A DNA stretch of 64,000 nt from Aliiglaciecola lipolytica (GTDB lineage: Bacteria; Pseudomonadota; Gammaproteobacteria; Enterobacterales; Alteromonadaceae): positions 1 to 64,000 of the forward strand of contig NZ_JAHKPT010000007.1 of the NCBI RefSeq assembly GCF_018860635.1, in the 5' to 3' direction. A model generated the notes under the pieces. It worked only from the letters and a program-made list of their open reading frames with translations, ran no database searches and was not told where the DNA came from. The first letter of the stretch is position 1. Each line of letters opens with the position of its first letter. Below, piece after piece: positions 10,034 through 18,389 of this stretch. Position numbers and translations under genes: made by a program.

Positions 10034-10107
10034 ATTACCTTATTATGATGAATATACGCACCATAGTAAATAAACATTCATTATATTTATATATATATTC
10101 CCTCAAT

Positions 10108-12246
10108 TCAACTTTGTACTTTCGTCAACTTAAAAATAAGGCTCGTTTGTGGATTCGTAATAGGAAGTTGCATGCCAAATTGCATGAGTGACTCACCTGT
10201 AAAGCTTTGCGATTCAATAGTCCTTAATAATGATGGACTATACTCCTGCAACGCTTGGGGCCACACAAGGTTAAACCTGTATGTCGCATCCGGTGACAGC
10301 CCTTCAAACCGATATTTTTTAGGGAAAGAACGGCGAGACTCAATCACACTATTGTAAGAAAACAAAGCGCTCGATTGGTCTTGCGCTACAATGCCAAAAT
10401 CAATGGAGTTACCGTTCTTATTTGAACGGTATAATCTACCAGAATGAATTAGTTCTCGGTGCGACTTGTATAATTCAATACCGGCGCGCAGTTGTGTTTT
10501 GTCTGCTTCAGTTAACTCACGAGGATCCATTTCCATTCCGAAACTACCGAACATTGCTACGGCAATGCGTGTTTCCATGCTAATTCGTCGACCTGTTATA
10601 TGGCAATCACGAGGTCCGACATGCGAACCCATTATTTCTGCTGGAAAGAAAAATGAGCAGCCTCGTTGTATATCTAGCCGTTCTAGCGCGTCGTTAGAAT
10701 CTGATGTCCAAACTCGATCTGTGTGCGCTAGTACACCATAATCTATTCGTGCTCCACCTGAAGAACAACTTTCGATATCAACATGAGGATGATGTGATTT
10801 TACTTTTTCTATTAATTTATAAACGTTTTTGGTTTGTTCGTGAATAGCGCTAATACCATATTGGTCACCAGTATGATTAATATCACGATTCATGTCCCAT
10901 TTTATGTATTTAATTGATGGGTAGTCACAAAGTACTTTGTTGATTTTTGAAAACAAGTAGTCAGTCACTTCACGTCGAGTTAAGTCCAATACGAATTGGT
11001 GTCTAAATGCAATTTGTGGATTACCTTCAGTGCTCAACACCCAATCTGGGTGAGCCTTGTACAAGTCACTGTCAGGGTTGACCATTTCTGGTTCAAACCA
11101 AATACCAAATTCCATACCTAATGATTCGACATGATCTATAATGGGCTGCAAACCGTCGGGATAAATGCCTTCATCAACCGACCAATCGCCCAGTCCTGCA
11201 CGATCATGTCTGCGATGCTTAAACCAACCATCGTCTAACACGAAACGTTCCGTCCCTAGCTCACCTACAATAGAAGCCAGTTCCATTAGTGTAGAGGTTT
11301 TGTGTTCAAAGTAGATGCCTTCCCACGTGTTATACATTACGGGTCTTGGTGTTGAGGTAATTTTAGCGCGCAGCAGATGTTGCCTAACGTACTGATGAAA
11401 ATTGTGCGATAACTCACCAAAGCCATTTGCAGAGAAACTTACATACAAATTGGGGCTATTATAAGAGGCCCCTTTTGCTAATACTATTTCATTGTTGCCA
11501 AGTAGTTCACCCATTTGTACATAAGTGCGTTGTTCAGGCAACAACTCTACTCGTGTACGATGATTACCGCTCCACCCTAGGTGAAATGCATATGCGTCAC
11601 CTTGAGATTCGTTTGCATGTTTTTCGTGCACGATAACGCCGGGAAAATTGTCGTGCGATGTTTTGCCTTTACGATTTTCGCGAACAAACGCGCCTAAAAA
11701 TAAATCTATCGACGCTTGTTGAAACTCCATTGACCAGCGCCCTTCAAACGATAGAATCTTATCAATATGGTCAGGTAAATTAAACGTTGGCGCTGCACAA
11801 TAATTAATATGCAAAGGAACTGCACTATTGTTCGTAACAGCTGTTGATGCCGTTAATACATTAGTATCTTGGTCTAGCACAAGTCTATGTGAAATTTGAA
11901 TCTTACGAATGGAATCTTCAGATATAAAAAGTACTTCTTGTTCAGACAGCTGCTCAACTGAAACGAGTCGGGCGCCAACCGACCAAGCATTACTACTATT
12001 GAAAACATCTATACCCGGTGACCCGGTAAATCCATTGCCCAAGCATGGCGATAAACTTAATGGCACCTCTTGCACGAGTCCACACTTCGGTTCTTGACGA
12101 GTAGCCAACAATGCAATCATCTGCTCACTTTGAGTTGAATGTATTTTTTCACCATAATAAAGTACAACAGGGGTTTTTCGCTGACAATCAATAATAATGC
12201 TAGTGGCTTTACTTGATAAACGTACAAAATTTGGTAACTGATGCAT
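10108..12246 (-). CDS. Alpha-galactosidase, glycoside hydrolase family 36
   Basis: This enzyme hydrolyses terminal alpha-galactosyl residues. Its 712 residues show the GH36 order: an N-terminal beta-sandwich (about 1-300), a TIM barrel (about 310-620) and a C-terminal beta domain. Catalytic landmarks are FGIWFEPEMVNPDSDLY, IKYIKWDMNRDI (Asp nucleophile in KWDMNR), IESCSSGGARIDYG and the acid/base Asp in WTSDSNDALERL. No signal peptide is visible (MHQLPNFVRLSSKATSIIID), so it probably acts in the cytoplasm on imported oligosaccharide or galactosyl-glycerol. It is divergent from the GH42 beta-galactosidase, and the 152-bp region between them holds two TTRT-CAT-AYAA palindromes. Alpha-galactosidase is the likeliest activity; alpha-N-acetylgalactosaminidase members of the family exist but the context argues against that. 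Confidence 0.94.
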   Translation of the reverse strand: MHQLPNFVRLSSKATSIIIDCQRKTPVVLYYGEKIHSTQSEQMIALLATRQEPKCGLVQEVPLSLSPCLGNGFTGSPGIDVFNSSNAWSVGARLVSVEQLSEQEVLFISEDSIRKIQISHRLVLDQDTNVLTASTAVTNNSAVPLHINYCAAPTFNLPDHIDKILSFEGRWSMEFQQASIDLFLGAFVRENRKGKTSHDNFPGVIVHEKHANESQGDAYAFHLGWSGNHRTRVELLPEQRTYVQMGELLGNNEIVLAKGASYNSPNLYVSFSANGFGELSHNFHQYVRQHLLRAKITSTPRPVMYNTWEGIYFEHKTSTLMELASIVGELGTERFVLDDGWFKHRRHDRAGLGDWSVDEGIYPDGLQPIIDHVESLGMEFGIWFEPEMVNPDSDLYKAHPDWVLSTEGNPQIAFRHQFVLDLTRREVTDYLFSKINKVLCDYPSIKYIKWDMNRDINHTGDQYGISAIHEQTKNVYKLIEKVKSHHPHVDIESCSSGGARIDYGVLAHTDRVWTSDSNDALERLDIQRGCSFFFPAEIMGSHVGPRDCHITGRRISMETRIAVAMFGSFGMEMDPRELTEADKTQLRAGIELYKSHRELIHSGRLYRSNKNGNSIDFGIVAQDQSSALFSYNSVIESRRSFPKKYRFEGLSPDATYRFNLVWPQALQEYSPSLLRTIESQSFTGESLMQFGMQLPITNPQTSLIFKLTKVQS

Positions 12247-12281
12247 AGTGAAGTCTCAAAAATAAAAAATACCTATTTATA

Positions 12282-12292
12282 TTATCATACAA
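12282..12292. promoter_or_regulatory. TTATCATACAA palindrome (site 3)
   Basis: Arms TTAT/ACAA around CAT, 35 bp upstream of the GH36 gene start, in the divergent GH36/GH42 region. Confidence 0.6.
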
Positions 12293-12323
12293 ATGAAAGC
12301 AAGATGCACGTAAATGTTAATTT

Positions 12324-12334
12324 TTATCATATAA
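12324..12334. promoter_or_regulatory. TTATCATATAA palindrome (site 4)
   Basis: Identical to site 2. It lies 42 bp from site 3 (about four helical turns) and 64 bp upstream of the GH42 start, so sites 3 and 4 could jointly control both galactosidase genes. Confidence 0.6.
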
Positions 12335-12398
12335 ATATGTTATAAGTATTATTTATTGATTACACACTTAGCTTCAAAAACAAGAAGGATTACGCTTT

Positions 12399-14360
12399 AT
12401 GATTGGAGTTTGTTATTACCCTGAACATTGGCCCGAACGCATGTGGCAAAAAGATGCTGAGGAAATGCGGGAGTTGGGCATTAAGTTCGTACGTTTGGCT
12501 GAGTTTAGCTGGTCTAAACTTGAACCTATAGAGAATGAATTTAACTTTGATTGGTTAGATAAAGCCATAAGGATACTGGCGCAACAAGATATTAAAATTA
12601 TACTTTGCACACCTACAGCAACACCTCCCAAGTGGCTCATCGATAAACACCCTTCTATCTTGCCAGTCGATATCAATACTGGTGTCACTCGTGGCTTTGG
12701 CTCGCGCAGACATTATGATTTTTCATCGCATGAGTACTTTGATGCATCCATGAAAATCACTCGGATTATGGCGCAGCGATATGTTAATAACCCTGCGGTT
12801 GTAGGCTGGCAGACTGACAATGAACTAGCGTGCCACGATACCACGCACAGCGGGTCACAAAATGCCCTAATTGCGTTTCAAGCGTGGTGTAAGAATCAAT
12901 ATGGCGATATCGATACTTTAAACAAAAAATGGGGGACTATTTTTTGGTCTATGGAATATCAAGACTTCTCGCAAATAGAGCTCCCTTTTTTAGCAGTGAC
13001 AGAAACACATCCTTCACATCAATTAGCTTACCGGCGATTTAGCTCTGATCAGGTAATTCGTTATCACAATGCCATGATAAGTGAGATTCGACAACACTGT
13101 CCCAACCAATTTATCACTCATAATTTTATTCCCATGGTCGACACCCAGTGTGATAATTTTGCATTGGCAGACAAACTAGACTTTGCCAGCTACGATAATT
13201 ACCCTTTGGGAAGAACTGACTTGTTTTTTGCAAATAGCGAACCTAAGGCATTTGCGAAATATATGCGCACCGGCCACCCAGATTTTTCTAGTTTTTCATT
13301 TGATCAAATTCGCGGTATTTCGCACGACCACTTTTGGGTAATGGAACAACAACCTGGTCCTGTAAATTGGGGAAGTCATAATCCTAGACCGCACCCGGGA
13401 ATGGTGTATTTGTGGTCATGGGAAGCGGTAGCCCATGGTGCATCAACGGTGTGTTACTTTAGATGGCGGCAAGCCGCATTTGCTCAAGAACAAATGCATG
13501 CAGGCATTAAACGTGTTGATAATTCTAAATCAATAGCATGGCACGAAGCAAAGCAGTTTAATCTAGACCTCCAAAAAACAGAATTTGATTTGTCTGCCAA
13601 AGTATCAGCTGACATTGCCATTTTAATGGATGTGCATAATCAATGGGTAACAGAAATCGAACGCCAAGGTGATAGCTATCAGCACCAGCAGGTTGAATTT
13701 TCCTACTACAGTGCTTTCAGAAAATTAGGCCTAAACGTCGACTTTATTGACCAAAATAGCGACTTAAGTTCATACAAACTAGTGGTAGCACCGTGCTTAC
13801 CCATTATTAACGCTAGTTTTATTGAGCGCGCTAAATTAGCGCAAGTGCATTTAGTTGTTGGGCCACGAACGGGCAGTAAAACTGACGAACTATGCTTTGC
13901 ACCTAATTTAGCTCCTGGCGCATTACAGCAATTAATAGATATAAAAGTGTTGAGTGTCGAAACACTTCGTGACAGTTGCGCAACTGAATTCATTTATAAC
14001 AACAATGCTTACCAGTCGGAACGTTGGAACGAAGAGTTACTCGTGGGCGATGACGTTGCCGTAGCAGTATCATTGCCAAATGGACAGGCTGTAGTCGCAC
14101 AAAACGAGAAAGTAACTTACATAGCAAGCTTAACGAATGACGCATTCTTATTAGCCTTATTTACCGATATTGCTAATAAACATAATCTTGGTCCAGTGCA
14201 ATTACCACAAGACATTCGTTTATCATGGCGAGGAGACTACGGGGTGTTATTAAACTATGGTGATACTCACGAAACTGTGGAATTGCCCTTTGAACACAAA
14301 TGTATTCTAGGCTCTTTGAAAATTGCGCCGTATTCAGTAAGTATAATTAAACAGGTTTAA
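12399..14360 (+). CDS. Beta-galactosidase, glycoside hydrolase family 42
   Basis: This retaining beta-galactosidase has 653 residues, the usual GH42 length. The N-terminus IGVCYYPEHWPERMW is the family hallmark, and the TIM barrel occupies about residues 1-370. The acid/base Glu is in GWQTDNELACHD and the nucleophile Glu in WVMEQQPGPVNWGSHNP. A trimerisation domain (about 380-590) and a small C-terminal beta domain follow. No signal peptide is present, so it is cytoplasmic. An AGAAGGAT ribosome binding site precedes the ATG. It is divergent from the GH36 alpha-galactosidase with shared operators, and the two would strip alpha- and beta-galactosyl groups in sequence. A strong intrinsic terminator follows at 14379-14425. 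Confidence 0.95.
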   Translation: MIGVCYYPEHWPERMWQKDAEEMRELGIKFVRLAEFSWSKLEPIENEFNFDWLDKAIRILAQQDIKIILCTPTATPPKWLIDKHPSILPVDINTGVTRGFGSRRHYDFSSHEYFDASMKITRIMAQRYVNNPAVVGWQTDNELACHDTTHSGSQNALIAFQAWCKNQYGDIDTLNKKWGTIFWSMEYQDFSQIELPFLAVTETHPSHQLAYRRFSSDQVIRYHNAMISEIRQHCPNQFITHNFIPMVDTQCDNFALADKLDFASYDNYPLGRTDLFFANSEPKAFAKYMRTGHPDFSSFSFDQIRGISHDHFWVMEQQPGPVNWGSHNPRPHPGMVYLWSWEAVAHGASTVCYFRWRQAAFAQEQMHAGIKRVDNSKSIAWHEAKQFNLDLQKTEFDLSAKVSADIAILMDVHNQWVTEIERQGDSYQHQQVEFSYYSAFRKLGLNVDFIDQNSDLSSYKLVVAPCLPIINASFIERAKLAQVHLVVGPRTGSKTDELCFAPNLAPGALQQLIDIKVLSVETLRDSCATEFIYNNNAYQSERWNEELLVGDDVAVAVSLPNGQAVVAQNEKVTYIASLTNDAFLLALFTDIANKHNLGPVQLPQDIRLSWRGDYGVLLNYGDTHETVELPFEHKCILGSLKIAPYSVSIIKQV

Positions 14361-14378
14361 GGTACTTTTAATAGGACG

Positions 14379-14425
14379 CTTGGCGCTCTAATTATCTTAT
14401 AATTGGAGCGCCAAGTTATTTTTTC
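14379..14425 (+). terminator. Intrinsic terminator after the GH42 gene
   Basis: A 17-bp stem (CTTGGCGCTC with an AT-rich extension, closed by CTT and the complementary arm ending GAGCGCCAAG) is followed by TTATTTTTTC. It terminates GH42 transcription on the plus strand; no U-tract appears on the other strand. Confidence 0.85.
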
Positions 14426-14441
14426 ACGACTAAATTAAGTT

Positions 14442-15902
14442 CTATGCAAGTCTCTTCTCATTTCCAACCCATTGGATCGCTGGTCTTTGTCCGTAAACCG
14501 CCCAGTTCAGTAGCAACGACAAAGTCAAACAACTTACTAATGTAATAAACATTAAGTGTATGTAGTGCAAATCAAATGGCGCATAGATGGGTGAGAATTC
14601 AAACGAAACGCTCGCATATAATATAACCCCGAATACAACGGAAAATATACCCGCACCAGCATGTACGTTTTTAAAGGCTAATCCCAATATAAACACCGAT
14701 AAAATAGGCATGCTCAACAAGCCATACAGCTGTTGAATAAGATTAATAATACTATCAGCCTCTTTATAAACGAGTACTAATAATAACGACAAAACGGTCA
14801 TCAAAATAGTTACTATACCTGACAGTTTCTGTACATTAGGCGTTTTATTAAAATATGCTTCATGAATATCACATACATAAAGTGCAGTCGCCGAATTTAA
14901 GTTACTGTTAAATGTTGTTAGCACGGCCGCTGCCATAGCCGCAGCAAAAACACCGCTTAACCAACTTGGCAACAAGTCAGAAACGATAGTCCCGTAGGCC
15001 GTATCACCTATGTCACCATATAGTTTATAGGACACTATTCCTGGAATAACAATAATTGAAGGCACTATTAATAAACGAATTGCAGCCGCGGCAAAAACAC
15101 CTTTTTGGGCTTCTTTAATATTCGGAGCAGCCATGGCGCGTTGGGTAATAACCTGATTGGTACCCCAATAGAATATTTGGATAAAAATCATACCTGTCAA
15201 CAATGTATGCCATGGAATAGGCGAATCATCACCGCCAATTAGCGTTAATCTTTCAGCTGGAATACCTTCAAAATTATAGTCAACGGCATTAAGCGCCAAA
15301 ACAACGATAAGTACCGCCATAAACAGCAGTATCACACCTGAGTATGTATCAGATACCGCAACAGCGCGTAAGCCACCGAATATAGCGTATAAAGCCCCTA
15401 CAATGGCGAAAATAGCTGCGATGTAAATAATGGGTAGTTCAACGTTAAACATATTTTGCATGAACAAAGAGCCAGTATAAATTACAGCGGGACAAAAAAT
15501 TAAAGCGGAGCCTAGAAAAAACAAGCAGCTAATGACAGCACGTATATGCTTATTATTGTAGCGTTTTTCAAGTAGTTCGGTGGTGGTCGTGCAGTTGTAC
15601 TGATAATAAACAGGTAGAAACACCTTGGCTAATACAAATAAACCCGCTACGGCTGAAAACTCCCATAACGCAAGTAGCGCCATTTGGTTTCCATTCATGC
15701 CAACAAGTTGATCAGTACTCAAATTGGTTAAAGTAATAGAGCCTGCTACAAAATACCAGGCAAGTCCCCCGCCAGCCAGAAAGTATTCTTTACTTTGGTC
15801 AGCGGTGGTATGGCCTTTACCGCGACACTGAAGATAAGTAAGGAATGCGATCAACAATGTTACAAATAAAAACACGCCGATTTGAATTAAGTTAACTGTC
15901 AT
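14442..15902 (-). CDS. Sodium:solute symporter (SSS/SLC5 family), probable Na+/galactoside transporter
   Basis: This inner-membrane Na+-coupled symporter has 486 residues with about 13-14 hydrophobic segments spread along the whole chain. The N-terminal region (EYFLAGGGLAWYFVAGSITL followed by NLSTDQLVGMNG) closely follows the Vibrio Na+/galactose symporter pattern. GTNQVITQRAMAA in the central part is the conserved SSS segment of helix 6-7. It is the last gene of a minus-strand group after the halogenase-like and SapC-like genes (21 bp gap), in a galactose locus. I infer import of galactose, a galactoside or galactosyl-glycerol; the substrate cannot be fixed from sequence. Confidence 0.9.
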   Translation of the reverse strand: MTVNLIQIGVFLFVTLLIAFLTYLQCRGKGHTTADQSKEYFLAGGGLAWYFVAGSITLTNLSTDQLVGMNGNQMALLALWEFSAVAGLFVLAKVFLPVYYQYNCTTTTELLEKRYNNKHIRAVISCLFFLGSALIFCPAVIYTGSLFMQNMFNVELPIIYIAAIFAIVGALYAIFGGLRAVAVSDTYSGVILLFMAVLIVVLALNAVDYNFEGIPAERLTLIGGDDSPIPWHTLLTGMIFIQIFYWGTNQVITQRAMAAPNIKEAQKGVFAAAAIRLLIVPSIIVIPGIVSYKLYGDIGDTAYGTIVSDLLPSWLSGVFAAAMAAAVLTTFNSNLNSATALYVCDIHEAYFNKTPNVQKLSGIVTILMTVLSLLLVLVYKEADSIINLIQQLYGLLSMPILSVFILGLAFKNVHAGAGIFSVVFGVILYASVSFEFSPIYAPFDLHYIHLMFITLVSCLTLSLLLNWAVYGQRPAIQWVGNEKRLA

Positions 15903-15923
15903 AGTGATCTTCTTATGTTAAGT

Positions 15924-16688
15924 CTAGTGGTGGGCGACATCTTTTGCGACTTCCATTTTTATGGCTTTCACGACTAAATTATCAGGGCGCGCATTATGTT
16001 TATTTATTAATACATTAAGTTGGTAAATAGACATTAATAAAGCATGAATCGGCATTAAGTATCCTGCTGAATTTAGTTCTGCAAGTGTGCTCGCGGGTAA
16101 CATTTTGAATTGGTCTTCGTCTATAGTAAACAAGCCTTTGATGGTGTTAACGTGCCCGTTCTCGAACATTACTTTCAAATCAATCTGCTTAAGTAAATCA
16201 AGCTCTTCTAGCTTAGTTACAAGATGGAAGCTATGTCGCATGTTATCTAATTCCGTTTGCAGTAACTTAGTAACCACTGTCAAGTGGTCACTTGCTACTC
16301 CTTCTGCCGAAAATAGTGGTTTACCTTCGGTTTCTGAGAAAGCTGTGTTTTGGGGGTCAAAGCCAACGGTAAATTGAGCGTCTGCTTTGTTAGACTGCAT
16401 CAAATACAGTGGGTATGTCCGTAATGCACTGGGCTGAAAAACAGGGAGCCACTGATTACTTTCAACAAATAAATTTTGTTCCGTTAAAAAACTCGTCATT
16501 GCCGAAAAGTTTAAGTTTCCATTAATGTTGTTACGTGACAAAAATATAGGAAAACAAGTAGCTGCTTGTGCAATTTCAACCGCATTTAATGAAAACACAT
16601 GTTGTTTACTCGCAAATTCATTAATAGCGCTAGGCACTACTTTAAGATTCTGGTGTATGCGGCTACTTAACTCTATCAATTGCGTCAT
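15924..16688 (-). CDS. SapC family protein
   Basis: This 254-residue soluble protein resembles the SapC family (VFSLNAVEIAQAATCFPIFLS near residue 30-50, then a middle part with LRTYPLYLMQ and PLFSAEGVASDHL). Members with this architecture are regularly found next to TonB-dependent receptors and tryptophan-halogenase-like genes in Alteromonadales and Caulobacterales sugar-uptake loci, although the original SapC is an S-layer-related protein. The biochemical role is unknown. It lies 3 bp downstream of the halogenase-like gene and 21 bp upstream of the symporter, clearly in one operon. No signal peptide or membrane segment is seen. Confidence 0.8.
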   Translation of the reverse strand: MTQLIELSSRIHQNLKVVPSAINEFASKQHVFSLNAVEIAQAATCFPIFLSRNNINGNLNFSAMTSFLTEQNLFVESNQWLPVFQPSALRTYPLYLMQSNKADAQFTVGFDPQNTAFSETEGKPLFSAEGVASDHLTVVTKLLQTELDNMRHSFHLVTKLEELDLLKQIDLKVMFENGHVNTIKGLFTIDEDQFKMLPASTLAELNSAGYLMPIHALLMSIYQLNVLINKHNARPDNLVVKAIKMEVAKDVAHH

Positions 16689-16691
16689 CGT

Positions 16692-18248
16692 TTATATTCC
16701 TTTTTGTAATTGTTGTTTGGCTTGAGCAGCTGCTAACCATGTTTGAATAAACGCTCTATGTTGAGGTAAAGACGCAAGCATTTGTTGCGTCAATTGTTGG
16801 TTTTTGCGCGCAACCAATGAAGCTTGTTGTTGTTCATTATAAAGATGTTGATGCTTGCTGAAGTCGGGTTTAAACCCCATTCCGTATAACACATATTGGT
16901 AACTCGCTGCAGGAAATAACTCAATAGCGCTTTCAAAATCGGCTTGTGTCGGACCTCTGTAAGCCCAAACAGCTAAATCTTCTTTCAATCTTTCAGGAAT
17001 TGAATCTGCTTGGGTATGGGCTTGCCAATAGGGCTCTTGACGCTTAGTCAACATATAGTGGAGCTTAAGAAAATCAATAATTCGAGACCATTTGTAGTCC
17101 ATTTGTTGATTGAAGCGTTTCGCAATCGTAGGCATAACGCCGTGATGTGGGGGAAGATTTTCAGCCACATAGCGAGCTGATATTTCTATCAACATAATCG
17201 CAGTCGCTTCAAGGGGTTCAACAAATCCAGCCGACATGCCAATGGCAACGCAGTTTTTATGCCAAAATTTCTCCCGGTGACCTGATTGAAAGGCTATTTT
17301 TCTGGGGCTTATGTCTTCTGGTTTTTGACCAAGATAGTTAGCAAGATTCAAATGCGCTTCGTCATCTGTTAAATATTCACTTGCATAAACATGACCAACG
17401 CCGCGTCTAGAAGATAAGCCAATATCCCAAATCCATCCCGCATTTTGGCCTGTTGCCACGGTATGTGTGGGAATAGGATCGTTGGCATCTTTATACGGTA
17501 CATGCAACGCTAAAGCAGTATCGTTAAATAAATATTTGTCTGTTGATTTAAAACCAACACCCAATGCTTTTCCAAGTAATAGCGATTGAAACCCTGTGCA
17601 ATCTATAAATAAATCGGCTGAACATTGCTGACCATCCTTAAGTTGGACGCTAGCAATATTTCCGTCATCAGATAATACGACATTGTCTACTGTTCCAATA
17701 ACGTGCTTAACGCCTAAATTTTCGCGGGCATGCTGTTTGAGCAAATCAGCAAACGCACCCGCATCTAAATGATAGGCATAATTGCACTGTCCTGAGTACT
17801 CGCCTTCAGAAATGGATCGGGGAGCTAGGTTTGCTTCACATACACTTTGTTGGTAATTTGCCTCAAGTGCATATTCTTGAATATTTGACACGTACGGCGC
17901 CAAATCAATTCGACCATACCCTAGCGGGACGGTAAAGGGATGATAATAAGAGTCACCTTCACTTTTCACCCAATTGACAAATTTGCCACCTTGTTTGAAT
18001 GCCGCATGGCAACGAGAAAACACATCGCTTTCTTTAATCCCTATAGATTTTAGAGTGTTTTTCATTGTTGGCCAAGTACCTTCACCTACCCCAACCGTTG
18101 GAATATCTGACGACTCGATTAGGATAATTTCTAGTGATGCTTTAGCAGATGTCGTTGCTTTCTTATGATGAGCTGCTATAACCGAAGCTGCTAGCCATCC
18201 CGCAGTTCCGCCCCCTACAACTGTAATTTTTCTTATATCTTTGGCCAT
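16692..18248 (-). CDS. Tryptophan halogenase-like FAD-dependent protein
   Basis: The 518-residue protein belongs to the flavin-dependent tryptophan halogenase superfamily. It has the FAD-binding GGGTAGW (residues 12-18), GEGTWPTMKNTL around residue 57-68, and DCTGFQSLLLGKALG around residue 210. True halogenases carry a WxWxIP motif; here the corresponding region reads GWIWDIGLSS, so IP is replaced by GL. This argues against a classical halogenation role. Such genes typically accompany TonB receptors and SapC genes in marine polysaccharide and oligosaccharide loci, where their function is unresolved. It is the first gene after the receptor's terminator, so expression may need readthrough or its own promoter in the 140-bp gap. 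Confidence 0.85.
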   Translation of the reverse strand: MAKDIRKITVVGGGTAGWLAASVIAAHHKKATTSAKASLEIILIESSDIPTVGVGEGTWPTMKNTLKSIGIKESDVFSRCHAAFKQGGKFVNWVKSEGDSYYHPFTVPLGYGRIDLAPYVSNIQEYALEANYQQSVCEANLAPRSISEGEYSGQCNYAYHLDAGAFADLLKQHARENLGVKHVIGTVDNVVLSDDGNIASVQLKDGQQCSADLFIDCTGFQSLLLGKALGVGFKSTDKYLFNDTALALHVPYKDANDPIPTHTVATGQNAGWIWDIGLSSRRGVGHVYASEYLTDDEAHLNLANYLGQKPEDISPRKIAFQSGHREKFWHKNCVAIGMSAGFVEPLEATAIMLIEISARYVAENLPPHHGVMPTIAKRFNQQMDYKWSRIIDFLKLHYMLTKRQEPYWQAHTQADSIPERLKEDLAVWAYRGPTQADFESAIELFPAASYQYVLYGMGFKPDFSKHQHLYNEQQQASLVARKNQQLTQQMLASLPQHRAFIQTWLAAAQAKQQLQKGI

Positions 18249-18333
18249 AATATCCTCAATAAATGGATAAAACGCTAAGGATTTAACTTAAACACAAATA
18301 TTGTAATAAGACCAATCTTTAGAATTTTATGAC

Positions 18334-18368
18334 TAAAAAAGAAAAGCGACGGTAGCGTTTACCGCCGC
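18334..18368 (-). terminator. Intrinsic terminator after the TonB receptor
   Basis: On the minus strand a GC-rich stem (GCGGCGGTA with TACCGTCGC, one mismatch, loop about 5 nt) is followed by TTTTCTTTTTTAG. It separates the receptor from the halogenase-like operon and probably lets only part of transcription through, setting a high receptor level. Confidence 0.8.
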
Positions 18369-18389
18369 CCTTCTGTTCACACAAAGCTT

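Noticed and set aside
16692-18248. Genuine tryptophan halogenase for natural product synthesis
   Set aside because: The WxWxIP-type motif is altered (GWIWDIGL), and the context is a sugar uptake operon without biosynthetic genes.
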